DNA from: Acinetobacter sp. NCu2D-2
GTDB lineage: Bacteria > Pseudomonadota > Gammaproteobacteria > Pseudomonadales > Moraxellaceae
Length of the DNA: 64,000 bases
Direction of reading: 5' to 3'
NCBI RefSeq assembly: GCF_001647675.1
Contig: NZ_CP015594.1
Span: 1,922,001-1,986,000, forward strand
In this document: one piece after another, positions 49,154 through 57,533 of the stretch
Layout: every line of letters begins with the position of its first letter
Position numbering within the stretch: position 1 is the stretch's first letter
The notes under the pieces: generated by a model
The model's input: the letters and a program-made list of their open reading frames with translations, nothing else
What the model was told of the DNA's origin: nothing
Databases searched by the model: none
Made by a program: the position numbers and the translations under genes

Positions 49154-50128
49154 ACGCCAATCTCAACTTTAAATAAGCTTTTCAAATTGAATCGGCGAAT
49201 AACCACATTTTTTATTCATAACGACGCAGACCGTATGTGACAAAATCTTTCTGATAAAACGATGCGATAAGTGCCATAAATCTCTTGCCCTTACTTTTTG
49301 AATATTAAAGCGATCAGTTAATTGACCAATGACCGTTTCAATTTTCCTTCGTGCTCTCATAAGCAACCTCATTGATTCTTGAGATCTAGAGTCCGGCATA
49401 TTCTTTCTTAAAGGAGTTTGTAGATCAACATACTGAAATTTATAGTATTCTTTCAAGCTGGGTCTTAAGTAACCTTTATCTGCACCTAGTAACCCATGAA
49501 TATTTTCTGTGATTTCTGGTGCAACATCACGCTCATCTACATTTGCTGGAGCGAAAGTATAGCCAGTAATCATACCCTCCAAATTAATTACAAGATGCCC
49601 TTTAAAACCATAGTATTTCTCTTGTTGTGCAGCACAATAACTAAAACCTGCATGTTCTTTGAAATTCTTGTGTCTTTTTGCTCGACTATAACGACAAACA
49701 GGTATAGGAAATCCATCAATAAAATGAATATGATCCTGACCATAATGTGCAGTTAATTGGGCTGTGATTTTTTGATGAACTTGCCATAAGTTTGCACAAT
49801 GCTTACAAAAGTTAGGATATGAACCTAAATGAGGGAACCAACTTAAGTAATTGTTTTTAAAAAATATCCATATGCTTTTATCCGTATCCATTTTGAGACA
49901 CTCACCAACAATTTGCATTGTGATAATTTCAATATCGGTTAAAGCCGGTGGAAAACCACGTTTTCTTAATGGTTCAGAGACTATAGTTGGGTAAATTTCC
50001 TCTATGATTAAATAGACAATGATGATAAATTCTTCAGTGGACATAACTGTAATTTTATTTTCATAGACGGATTTAAAATGAGGTTATGTCCTTTTTATTT
50101 CAATGACTTAAAAAGTTGAGATTGGCGT
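49154..50128 (-). mobile_element. IS982-family insertion sequence, copy B
   Basis: A 975-bp element with the same 17-bp inverted repeats as copy A, in opposite orientation. The 7-bp target duplication AATATTT flanks it at 49147-49153 and 50129-50135. Same length as copy A and almost the same sequence. Confidence 0.92.
49169..50044 (-). CDS. IS982-family transposase (copy B)
   Basis: A 291-residue DDE transposase, intact, with the same D, D and E positions as copy A (FIDGFP, GADKGYL, RRKIETVIG). It differs from copy A at two residues, so the two copies are recent relatives. It is transcribed towards the adhesin gene, whose start lies 379 bases downstream of its stop. Confidence 0.9.
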   Translation of the reverse strand: MSTEEFIIIVYLIIEEIYPTIVSEPLRKRGFPPALTDIEIITMQIVGECLKMDTDKSIWIFFKNNYLSWFPHLGSYPNFCKHCANLWQVHQKITAQLTAHYGQDHIHFIDGFPIPVCRYSRAKRHKNFKEHAGFSYCAAQQEKYYGFKGHLVINLEGMITGYTFAPANVDERDVAPEITENIHGLLGADKGYLRPSLKEYYKFQYVDLQTPLRKNMPDSRSQESMRLLMRARRKIETVIGQLTDRFNIQKVRARDLWHLSHRFIRKILSHTVCVVMNKKCGYSPIQFEKLI

Positions 50129-50206
50129 AATATTTATGAATATATTTTTAATATTCTTATTAAATTGACTGATTGCCTCTCACACAGTAAGAGGCAAATT
50201 TTTTGG

Positions 50207-50851
50207 TTAAAAGTATTTAAGTAATTCCGAAAATTGATCAATTTCGGCATAAGGTTTTGCAGCTTTTAGCTCATCCGCCGTGCCATAACCATATCGAACC
50301 GCAATCGTTTCAATTCCACTTCGACGAGCACCTAAAATGTCATGCTCACGATCGCCAACCATAAAGCATTCCTCAGGTTTTAAATGCTCTGTCGCAAGAA
50401 TATACTCGATTAAATCACCTTTATTGGTACGCTCGCCTGTTAGCTCACTTCCATAAATCTTTTCAAAGCATTGTGCTAACTCAAAATGTTCTAAAATTTG
50501 AACTGCATATATAGTTGGCTTAGCTGTCGCAATAAAAAGTCGATATCCTTTTTGCTTTAGTCTTTCTAAGGTTTCTTTTACAGTTGGATAAACTTTATTC
50601 TCATAAAGCCCAGTGACTGCAAAACGCTCACGATATCCACACAGCGCTTGCTCAGCTAAATCATCCTCAGAATCGACATTCAGTAATTTGGCTAATGAGG
50701 CTTTTAAGGGGGGGCCAATAATCCAGTCAATATTGATATCGTCTTGTATCGGAAATCCGACCTTAGCCAGTCCATAACGTGCTGAAGTGGTGATTCCTAC
50801 TTTAGGGTCTGTTAATGTCCCATCCAAATCGATCAGAATATTTTTAATCAC
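50207..50851 (-). CDS. HAD-superfamily hydrolase (Gph-like phosphatase)
   Basis: 214 residues starting at GTG 50851 (MIKNILIDLDGTLTDP), which has GAGG 7 bases upstream; a GTG two codons earlier is too close to it. Motif I is D8-x-D10 (DLDGTLTDP), motif II Thr is in LFIATAKP, motif III Lys in the TGERTNK region, and motif IV is GDREHDILGARR. An alpha-helical cap (about residues 20-85) fits phosphoglycolate-phosphatase or nucleotidase type members. Substrate not predictable. Confidence 0.85.
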   Translation of the reverse strand: MIKNILIDLDGTLTDPKVGITTSARYGLAKVGFPIQDDINIDWIIGPPLKASLAKLLNVDSEDDLAEQALCGYRERFAVTGLYENKVYPTVKETLERLKQKGYRLFIATAKPTIYAVQILEHFELAQCFEKIYGSELTGERTNKGDLIEYILATEHLKPEECFMVGDREHDILGARRSGIETIAVRYGYGTADELKAAKPYAEIDQFSELLKYF

Positions 50852-50950
50852 CCACACACCTCATATATCGTATTTTTGCAAAAGCTGATTTCAAAAATCG
50901 ACACATATTAACTGAATTCAGTTTTTTAAGGGTATGCTCATTGAAGTGAT

Positions 50951-51406
50951 TTATAAAGCATCAGGCTCAAAATTCATTGGTTTAACTTGCATCGTCATCA
51001 TATCGGCAGGTAAAGAAATATGCAGATGATTTACTTTCCAATTCTCATTCTTTTTTATAAAACCCATGGTAACTCGGCACCATTTCACTTTAGAAATACG
51101 TATTGGTTGAGTTTGATCAATCTTGCAATAACAGCTCAAAAAAGCTAAATCTCGACTGGCAAAAACCTTCATTTTTTGACGATGAACCTGGATCTCACCT
51201 GATAAGAAAGGTACATACTTATCCCAAAATTCGCGATAAGTTTTAAACCCTTCAAGCTGATAACCGATATCAAAGATATCTAAATTTTCATCACATAAGG
51301 GGGCAAGTTTTGATATGTCTAATTTGGAGATCGCATCATCCCACTGTTTTAGTTTAAAAATCACTGCGTGAGCGGACTGTTCATCTCCAACAATGTCTAC
51401 ATTCAT
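50951..51406 (-). CDS. NTF2-like/SnoaL-type protein
   Basis: 151 residues, soluble. The pattern of an N-terminal helix (AVIFKLKQWDDAISKLDISK), a CDENLDIFDIG strand, then FKTYREFWDKYVPFL and strands with EIQVHRQKMKVFASRDLAFLSC and WKVNHLHIS at the end matches the cone-shaped NTF2-like fold (SnoaL or ketosteroid-isomerase-related). No catalytic residues can be assigned. Adjacent genes on the same strand are separated by over 90 bases, so it is probably transcribed alone. Confidence 0.75.
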   Translation of the reverse strand: MNVDIVGDEQSAHAVIFKLKQWDDAISKLDISKLAPLCDENLDIFDIGYQLEGFKTYREFWDKYVPFLSGEIQVHRQKMKVFASRDLAFLSCYCKIDQTQPIRISKVKWCRVTMGFIKKNENWKVNHLHISLPADMMTMQVKPMNFEPDAL

Positions 51407-51704
51407 TTTGAACCCTTTTAATGCGCTAGGCGCCTATACTTTTCTAGTTTTAATTTGCAATCTCGACATCCTATCGAGGTGCTCTATATCGTTTTGACAT
51501 ACAAGATCAAAACCACACATCGCTATTTGCAATAACATTCATAAGAATAATTTAAGAATTAATATTATATCTGTCGTAGGCTTTATATCATACTTTTTTA
51601 GTTTTTCTGATTAAATATTGAGTATAAATATATATTTAAGCCGAATAAATACTTTATTAATCCATAAAAAAAACCTTGATCGGTCTTTTCTTAATTCTAA
51701 AATT
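51407..51704. other. AT-rich intergenic region
   Basis: A region of 298 bases of high AT content upstream of the NTF2-like gene. Apart from being promoter space I see nothing in it. Confidence 0.4.
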
Positions 51705-52076
51705 CTAAAATTCAGTTGCAAGCGTAACTTTGCTGTAGCAGCATTTTGGCATTTCAATGATTTCAACACAAATCTGCACTTCAAGATGATTCGGCTGCTG
51801 AAAGTGAGCTTGCGTCGCTTTAAGCACAGTATTGGAAATTTTTGCTTTGGTTTCGTCATCGCGACCACTAAGTAAAGCCACTTTTACATGTAAGTAACCG
51901 ATGTCCTTTTCCCCTAAACCCACCAAATAATCCGACTGCATCAGAGCACGACTTTTTAGCTCATCCGCACTTTTTACAAATTGACCATCAAGCATACTTT
52001 GATTAATCGCTTTTAAAATGGGCTGAGTCTCAATTGTTTTTAGGTTTTCAGAATACTCAAGATAGATATGTGGCAT
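51705..52076 (-). CDS. 5-carboxymethyl-2-hydroxymuconate isomerase-like (tautomerase) protein
   Basis: 123 residues with the catalytic N-terminal proline of tautomerases directly after the initiator Met (MPHIYLEYSENL). The length and the C-terminal strand region HLEVQICVEIIEMPKCCYSK fit the CHMI family, which forms trimers. In other bacteria such enzymes act in homoprotocatechuate degradation; no other degradation gene is nearby, so the actual substrate is unknown. Confidence 0.82.
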   Translation of the reverse strand: MPHIYLEYSENLKTIETQPILKAINQSMLDGQFVKSADELKSRALMQSDYLVGLGEKDIGYLHVKVALLSGRDDETKAKISNTVLKATQAHFQQPNHLEVQICVEIIEMPKCCYSKVTLATEF

Positions 52077-52165
52077 AACGCTGACCTCGTGCTTCGGCAG
52101 CCTTTTTATAACATGTTATAAATCGAAGCTAACGTCGAGATATTCCACTTGGTTTTATTTTAAGC

Positions 52166-52194
52166 AAAAAAATGAGGACAAAAGCCTCATTTTT
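52166..52194 (-). terminator. Terminator of the PhnA/YjdM-like gene
   Basis: The hairpin AAAAATGAGG / CCTCATTTTT with loop ACAAAAG lies after the stop codon at 52213 on the minus strand. Confidence 0.85.
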
Positions 52195-52212
52195 AAATCA
52201 GTTTTAAACGAT

Positions 52213-52551
52213 TTAAACTTTCTTTACGTATTCAGATTTAAGTTTCATTGCCCCAATACCATCAATTTTACAGTCAATATCATGACCATCTGATGCATCA
52301 TGGAGCAAACGAATTGATTTCACTTTTGTACCGACTTTGACTACCGATGATGAGCCTTTGATTTTCAAATCTTTGATGACAGTGACGCTATCACCATCTG
52401 CCAAGATATTACCATTAGCATCCTTAATCACGACCACATCATCAAGTTCCTCTCCCTCTCGCCATTCATGTGCACATTCTGGGCAAATTAATAAGTCCCC
52501 ATCTTCATACGTATAAGTGGACTGGCATTTAGGGCAAGCAGGTAGAGACAT
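52213..52551 (-). CDS. yjdM: PhnA-family zinc ribbon protein (YjdM)
   Basis: 112 residues. The zinc ribbon has C6 and C9 (CPKC) and C23 and C26 (CPEC) at the N-terminus. The PhnA domain follows ([20 protein letters not shown] and [16 protein letters not shown]), as in E. coli YjdM, formerly called PhnA. Despite the name, E. coli YjdM has no proven role in phosphonate use. It stands alone, with its own terminator. Confidence 0.9.
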   Translation of the reverse strand: MSLPACPKCQSTYTYEDGDLLICPECAHEWREGEELDDVVVIKDANGNILADGDSVTVIKDLKIKGSSSVVKVGTKVKSIRLLHDASDGHDIDCKIDGIGAMKLKSEYVKKV

Positions 52552-52626
52552 CGCGACCTCAAAGGATAAAAATTAAAAAATCACTATAGCATTAGATCAC
52601 TATATATCTGAAATATTTAAATTATT

Positions 52627-53073
52627 TTATTCATCTGGAATTTGTGGATTCACCAGCCATGACAAAAGCTGTAACGACTCTTGCCAACTTAGATGACATG
52701 CTGCAGGTGGAATCAAATCAGGATAACCCACTTGCGTAATATGTAAGCTCGTTCCTACCGAAACTTTTTCAAAAATCACCGTCATTTCAATTTCACCGCT
52801 TAATTCTGGTGTTGTGAAATTGTCGGTATATCGGAGTAATTGATTCGGAACAACTTCATGATAGTTGCCATGAAACACATGCTTAGTACCTGTGGAAAAA
52901 TTGGTAAAGCTAATTTTATAACTCCCCCCTGTTTTCACCTCTGAATGTTCAACTTTGGCAATAAAACCATGTGGAGGTAGCCATTTAATAATGGCATCAG
53001 GGTTAGTAAAGGCACGATATACACGCTCTGGTGGTGCGCTAAATACACGGTGCAATTTCAGGGTATAACTCAT
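52627..53073 (-). CDS. SRPBCC (AHSA1-like) domain protein
   Basis: 148 residues in a single START-like cone fold. Family features are the N-terminal strand LKLHRVFSAPPERVYRAFTNP, WLPPHGFIAKV and the C-terminal helix HLSWQESLQLLSWLV. Members bind hydrophobic ligands or act as Hsp90-ATPase activator-like domains; the bacterial role is rarely known. Single gene, with a long gap upstream. Confidence 0.85.
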   Translation of the reverse strand: MSYTLKLHRVFSAPPERVYRAFTNPDAIIKWLPPHGFIAKVEHSEVKTGGSYKISFTNFSTGTKHVFHGNYHEVVPNQLLRYTDNFTTPELSGEIEMTVIFEKVSVGTSLHITQVGYPDLIPPAACHLSWQESLQLLSWLVNPQIPDE

Positions 53074-53232
53074 GATTGACGTCCTTGATTATTTTATTTC
53101 ATCTTTTTATTGTGTAACGACGATCATCCATCCGATGATCCAAATCATGTCTGAACGACATGAGCTTGAATGACACAGTATTTTATTGAGGTCATTCCAT
53201 TAATCTTAAAATTATAAATAAACAATACAACA

Positions 53233-53258
53233 ATGAAGCCCAAAATATCGGGCTTCAT
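53233..53258 (-). terminator. Probable terminator of the RraB-like gene
   Basis: ATGAAGCCC / GGGCTTCAT (9-bp stem, 8-base loop) follows the stop codon at 53273, with a modest T-rich tail. Confidence 0.65.
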
Positions 53259-53272
53259 ATAAACCAAACTTT

Positions 53273-53656
53273 TTAGCTCGATAGTGGCTCTTCATCATCG
53301 TCAATATCATCATAGACATATGCCATACAGCCCCAACCGTCGTACTCACCTTGGAAGTCTTCGGCTATTTTGCTAAACCACTGCTCTAGATCAACAATAT
53401 CTTCGTAGGCAGGTTCCATATAAACATAAATCGTGATCACCCACTCTAAGCGGTCACTTTCTTCATCTTGGAATAGGCTAATTTTTTGCTCTTCTTTCAG
53501 CAAATGTAGTGCACAGCGATCGGCATTTTCTTCGGCTGTAAATGCGATTGAAAACTCAATTTCATGCGGTTCTGTTAGATCATCACCATCCTGATGCATT
53601 TGCCAAAGCACTTCACCATTTTCATCATCTGGAAACTGTTGGTAATCACGTGACAT
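53273..53656 (-). CDS. RraB-family ribonuclease E inhibitor-like protein
   Basis: 127 very acidic residues. The central part (EIEFSIAFTAEENADRCALH, then WVITIYVYMEPAYEDIVDLE and GEYDGWGCMAYVYDDIDDDE) matches the RraB domain: a helix with ADRCALHL, a strand with V.IYV.M.P, and the terminal GEYDGWG motif. RraB in E. coli binds RNase E and changes degradosome composition; here the role is inferred. Monocistronic. Confidence 0.8.
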   Translation of the reverse strand: MSRDYQQFPDDENGEVLWQMHQDGDDLTEPHEIEFSIAFTAEENADRCALHLLKEEQKISLFQDEESDRLEWVITIYVYMEPAYEDIVDLEQWFSKIAEDFQGEYDGWGCMAYVYDDIDDDEEPLSS

Positions 53657-53845
53657 GAAAAAATCCTTATTATGATGCTGTTATTCTTATTTTTAGATTA
53701 GCTTATTTTTTAAACTTTAACGATAGATAGATCTAAAATATTTTTAAACCCAACACACCCGTTTAATTTTATTATTTAAATACAAAACAATGATTTAATA
53801 AAATTTTAATCACTCTTTAACCTTATATTTACATCTTGAATCAAC

Positions 53846-54781
53846 TTATCCCATCTGTTCATCACGGACTTGGGTACGTTCTAACTGCTTTAAAACAGCG
53901 GCGAACTTTAATTCTTCCAGCCTTAACTCCAAATAGCTTTCGAGTATGTGTGCCTGACTTAAATCCGTGCCTTTAAAGTTAATCAATACATAATCATCGC
54001 GTAGCGCCTGTAACAACTCACCTAAATTATCCGCAGTAAGCTGTTGTAAATACAAATCTGCCTTACTATTAAATGCCATGCCAATCAGTTCAACTGTTGT
54101 ATTACGACGACTGTCATCGACATAGTTACAGGTCGCAATTTGACCTTGTTGTTTAGCTTGCTCGATCCGCTCACGAATATCTGTTAAACGCTTTACAGCA
54201 TCATGTTGGTTAAAATCATCAATAAGCTGCTGCATAAAATGATCAGCAGAATAATTCAAGGTCGTTGGATAGCCTTGAATTTTATGTTCCAGTGCAGTAA
54301 TCACTTCACTTAAACGCTGCTGCTCTTCCGCCTGTTTAAAATAACCTTTTAGCTTTTCACGCGCCTGTTCATCTACATTTTGAAGCGCTTGCTTTTGGTA
54401 GCGATTGATATAGTCCTTTACACGCTCGATATAAGCTTTAATGTCCTCAATCATGATTGATGCATCGACCTTGGTCATTTCGACAAAGTTTTCAGCTTGC
54501 AGTGTTCTTGAAATAATATATTGCTCGATATCGCAGATATCTTGATACTTCAGATACTTATTTAAATCAGTTTTAAGACTACTGACTTGTACACGTAGTT
54601 GGGTTAATTCGTAGTTTAAATCATGTGTCTGGGTTTCATATTCAGCAAGTTTGGCTCGAGAATGATCAAGGTTTTCTTGCAGGGAACGAATATTGGTTCG
54701 TAATTGTTTACGTACTTGGATTGAATATAAAAATTGCAGAATCAAGGCAATGGCCAAAGCGAATACCGCGATCATCCACAT
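53846..54781 (-). CDS. Membrane-anchored coiled-coil protein, unknown function
   Basis: 311 residues started at the ATG at 54781, where AAGGA lies 7 bases upstream. One N-terminal transmembrane helix (about 3-23, MIAVFALAIALILQFLYSI) is followed by a long heptad-rich coiled coil (about 25-75, with LRTNIRSLQENLDHSRAKLA) and a helical domain with many Gln and Glu. The C-terminal part (DYVLINFKGTDLSQAHILES) may be a separate small domain. No family recognised; similar proteins occur in Acinetobacter from memory. Confidence 0.75.
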   Translation of the reverse strand: MWMIAVFALAIALILQFLYSIQVRKQLRTNIRSLQENLDHSRAKLAEYETQTHDLNYELTQLRVQVSSLKTDLNKYLKYQDICDIEQYIISRTLQAENFVEMTKVDASIMIEDIKAYIERVKDYINRYQKQALQNVDEQAREKLKGYFKQAEEQQRLSEVITALEHKIQGYPTTLNYSADHFMQQLIDDFNQHDAVKRLTDIRERIEQAKQQGQIATCNYVDDSRRNTTVELIGMAFNSKADLYLQQLTADNLGELLQALRDDYVLINFKGTDLSQAHILESYLELRLEELKFAAVLKQLERTQVRDEQMG

Positions 54782-54817
54782 GATATTTTCCTTATTAAAA
54801 TACGAACAACCCAACAC

Positions 54818-55184
54818 AAGGTGTGCAGGCGCATATTTTCACACGGTTTACAATTCAGTTACAAAGCTATTCATCTGATAATAGAAATGTTTTTATTATT
54901 GATATTTAAAGTGATTTTTATATTAATTCATTTTAAAGGCACCAATTCTTAAATCAAATACACTTTTAAGTTCGCCTAAAATTAGCATTTCATGATCATA
55001 ATATTCAAAGAATATAAGAGATATAATCTTTAAAAATTACATTTTAAATTGAAATAGTTTAGTTGACCATTGCAACTCCTGAGGATGCTTCAAAGCTGTT
55101 CGGCCCAGCTTTTTTAGCTTAATACTGAATTAAAACTCCTATTTATCCATTCTGAATTATGTAGATTTTTTGACGCAAAAAATT
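54818..55184. other. AT-rich intergenic region
   Basis: About 370 bases with no reading frame of note. It contains a short GC-richer piece around 55080-55110 (GGATGCTTCAAAGCTGTTCGG) but no identifiable element. I see no promoter or RNA gene I could support. Confidence 0.35.
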
Positions 55185-55213
55185 GCTTATTTCATTCATA
55201 TAACGAAATAAGC
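55185..55213 (-). terminator. Terminator of rluA
   Basis: GCTTATTTC (55185-55193) pairs with GAAATAAGC (55205-55213); on the minus strand the stem is followed by AATTTTTTG. It lies after the rluA stop codon at 55250. Confidence 0.7.
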
Positions 55214-55249
55214 TGTAACATAATTTTGGTCAATCGAGCTTTTCAGCTT

Positions 55250-55915
55250 TTAAAAAGGTACTGATGACTCGATCTGCATAGGTTGCTGAGTAATGGGATG
55301 ATGAAATGCCAAATAGCATGCATGTAATGCCAAACGCTTGAGTGGGCTTTGAGTCGGTGCAGGATGATAAATTTCGTCACCAGTAATCGGATGGCCGAGA
55401 TGCATCATGTGAACGCGCAGTTGATGTGAACGTCCGGTAATTGGGGTGAGCACGACGCGCGTCATATCTTGGTTGGCATCATAATGGACAGCTTCATATA
55501 AAGTTTGTGAAGGCTTACCCAACTCAAAATGCACCATTTGACGTGGACGATTTTCCCAATCTGTAATCAGCGGAACATCCACACATCCAGATCCACTCAA
55601 ATGCCCTTGAACCAAAGCTTCATAGCGTTTAGACACCGTTCTTGCCTGAAACATTTTACTGATTGCCACTTCTGCATCACGATGCTTGGCAAACATCAAA
55701 ATGCCCGACGTTGCCATATCTAAACGATGGGTAATTTTCGCCGTGGGGAACTGCTCAACCACACGTAGATAAGCACTGTCATGATGCTCAGGTAGACGCC
55801 CTGGGACAGAAAGTAATCCAGCAGGTTTATCAATAATGATAATGTCATCATCCTGATACAAAATATTCAGTGGGTCTTGCGGTGGAGCATAGACGAAGTT
55901 GTCGTTAAGTGGCAT
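55250..55915 (-). CDS. rluA: Pseudouridine synthase RluA
   Basis: 221 residues starting MPLNDNFVYAPPQDP at 55915; E. coli RluA is 219 residues and begins similarly. A TTG extension to 55945 is unsupported. Catalytic Asp motif HRLDMATSGI, and the whole chain follows RluA closely (PPQDPLNILYQDDDI, KPAGLLSVPGRLPEH, PLITDWENRPRQ, LKRLALHA). RluA isomerises U746 of 23S rRNA and U32 in several tRNAs. The start lacks a strong ribosome site, so the N-terminus is less certain than the rest. Confidence 0.9.
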   Translation of the reverse strand: MPLNDNFVYAPPQDPLNILYQDDDIIIIDKPAGLLSVPGRLPEHHDSAYLRVVEQFPTAKITHRLDMATSGILMFAKHRDAEVAISKMFQARTVSKRYEALVQGHLSGSGCVDVPLITDWENRPRQMVHFELGKPSQTLYEAVHYDANQDMTRVVLTPITGRSHQLRVHMMHLGHPITGDEIYHPAPTQSPLKRLALHACYLAFHHPITQQPMQIESSVPF

Positions 55916-56005
55916 GAAAATGACAATATGGGAGAAAAAGCGCAAAATAACAATGTCACGCTAGACTGTCAATGTACGCTTTCTATTTTTGGCAAAGGCA
56001 TAATT

Positions 56006-56461
56006 TTAAGCACGTGAGGTCGCTGCAAAATGTGTGGCATGCCCTGCTTGGTATTCATTGATCATACTTTGAATATCATGGTTTAAAAAAGCCGTGAGGC
56101 AATTTTGTGTGCTTTGCAAACTCATGTGCTCGAATGCCACGTAATCTGTGCGTTTCATTTTCAATAACCCGAATAAATTATGGGTTTCTACTTCAATTTC
56201 AATGTCTGTGTCTGCTGAAAACTCAAGTTGATGTGTCGGTGAGAGTGCATTTAATTTGATCTGTAAGCTGTGCTCCGTTTCTGTATTGGTCACTGTAAAC
56301 AGCACATCTGAACCTTGCATCTGTAATTGTAATATTTGTAATTGTTTCCAATTCATCGTATTGAACTTTTTTAAGATCTCAACAGCTTCAAACTCGCCTA
56401 ATTGTTCGGCATCATCAATGCTTTTATGATGAGGATAATTGATCTCCAATGCGAATTTCAT
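56006..56461 (-). CDS. Conserved hypothetical protein
   Basis: 151 residues. An N-terminal strand (MKFALEINYPHHKS), a helix with DAEQLGEFEAVEILKKFNTM, then three or four strands carrying SDVLFTVTNTETEHSLQIKL. The last third is helical and ends in TSRA. No signal peptide, no recognisable motif. Transcribed alone between rluA and a long intergenic region. Confidence 0.65.
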   Translation of the reverse strand: MKFALEINYPHHKSIDDAEQLGEFEAVEILKKFNTMNWKQLQILQLQMQGSDVLFTVTNTETEHSLQIKLNALSPTHQLEFSADTDIEIEVETHNLFGLLKMKRTDYVAFEHMSLQSTQNCLTAFLNHDIQSMINEYQAGHATHFAATSRA

Positions 56462-57159
56462 AACATGACTCCTCTATGGCCAGTTCAATTCATCTTAACA
56501 TTGCTCAAATAACAACCATCATTTAATTTCTGAATAACCTTTTGATTATCATCATTTTTAAAAATTATTTTTTATGATGTATTTCAAATAATTAGTTTTA
56601 TTTTTTGATCAATTATTCAGCTTATACATTACAGCGAGAATTGCGCTTTGCTCTGCACGAAATATGTGGAATATATAGATAATCTCAACAACAATGTGTT
56701 GTTAATAATAGGTTTGAAGAAAAATGTGTGGTGAAAATAAAGAAGAAGATATTTTTATTTTGAATTGTTATGAAGTTTTGAGGGTCTGGGAAAACTCTTG
56801 ATGGTTTACTTCAACTGACAAGCTTGGTAAGACTTGACCTTATAGCCTATAAACTTTTGATCTATAGCGTCCTAAGCCGAATCGAGACCTTTTGGGTTCG
56901 TACTGCACTCGCGTTTTGCGCCGCTGACAGCATACTACTCTTTTCGATCCCATCACACCCTTGAGATTTATAGTAGCTAAAATGCAGTGGGATTAATTTC
57001 CGATGTTTTCTTAATTTTTCTATTTTTTGAAAATTAATCCCAAGAAATTATCATTTAATAAAAAAAATATTCAAACCACCCTCTTAATTGCGTTTTTATC
57101 CCTAGTTTAGGTTCTTTTTAAGAATATTTTGTCTGCATTTTTTGGGTCTCATCTTATGC
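56462..57159. other. Long intergenic region with a GC-richer segment
   Basis: About 700 bases without a supported gene. The flanks are highly AT-rich, but 56860-56965 has clearly higher GC (CTAAGCCGAATCGAGACC, CTCGCGTTTTGCGCCGC), unlike its surroundings. No tRNA-like fold, known ncRNA motif or long frame was found in it. It may be remnant of an insertion or an unrecognised RNA. Confidence 0.4.
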
Positions 57160-57417
57160 TTACATCATGCGTTGTAGCCACTGTGCTGTGAACCACCATC
57201 CACTAATGGCAGTCATTCCACACATTAGGTTAGCCAAAATTTTATTCAGTTTGGTAAGTTCAGAGCCGTAAATTTTTAAATTGATGATATAAGCCAGCAC
57301 GCCATAGGTCAGACCAATCGCGCCACCAAATAGCGCTAAAATCATCGGCCATGCTGAATAGAAATGTGCAGTGCGGTCTACTTTGCTTTTTTCAGGTGCA
57401 TGTTCTAGGGTGGTCAT
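57160..57417 (-). CDS. Two-helix membrane protein, unknown function
   Basis: 85 residues started at the ATG at 57417 (MTTLEHAPEKSKVDRT), with GGGAGA 6 bases upstream. Two membrane helices: about residues 24-44 (PMILALFGGAIGLTYGVLAY) and 59-78 (ILANLMCGMTAISGWWFTAQ). The loop between is short and basic. No family recognised. Lies alone. Confidence 0.7.
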   Translation of the reverse strand: MTTLEHAPEKSKVDRTAHFYSAWPMILALFGGAIGLTYGVLAYIINLKIYGSELTKLNKILANLMCGMTAISGWWFTAQWLQRMM

Positions 57418-57533
57418 ATGAAATCTCCCGATTTTTGAGGCATGGTAATGCACTCATATGGTTCATTTTCTTGATATGGATGAGCACCTGCTCCCCCTAC
57501 CCTAAAATTGCAAAATCTAAGCCAAGTTTTGTT

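Noticed and set aside
31818..50128. The two IS982 copies as a composite transposon carrying pqqU, gcd, oprB and the adhesin.
   Set aside because: The outer flanks do not share a duplication (ATCTAT on the left, AATATTT on the right), and each copy has its own matching pair. They inserted independently.
50172..50198. The TTGCCTCT / AGAGGCAA hairpin as the HAD gene terminator.
   Set aside because: The T-run lies on the wrong side for minus-strand termination; kept only as a possible hairpin, not listed as a feature.
51611..51875. Opposing 85-residue frames over the CHMI-like gene 3' end and the AT-rich region.
   Set aside because: AT-rich low-complexity frames without ribosome sites, overlapping a supported gene.
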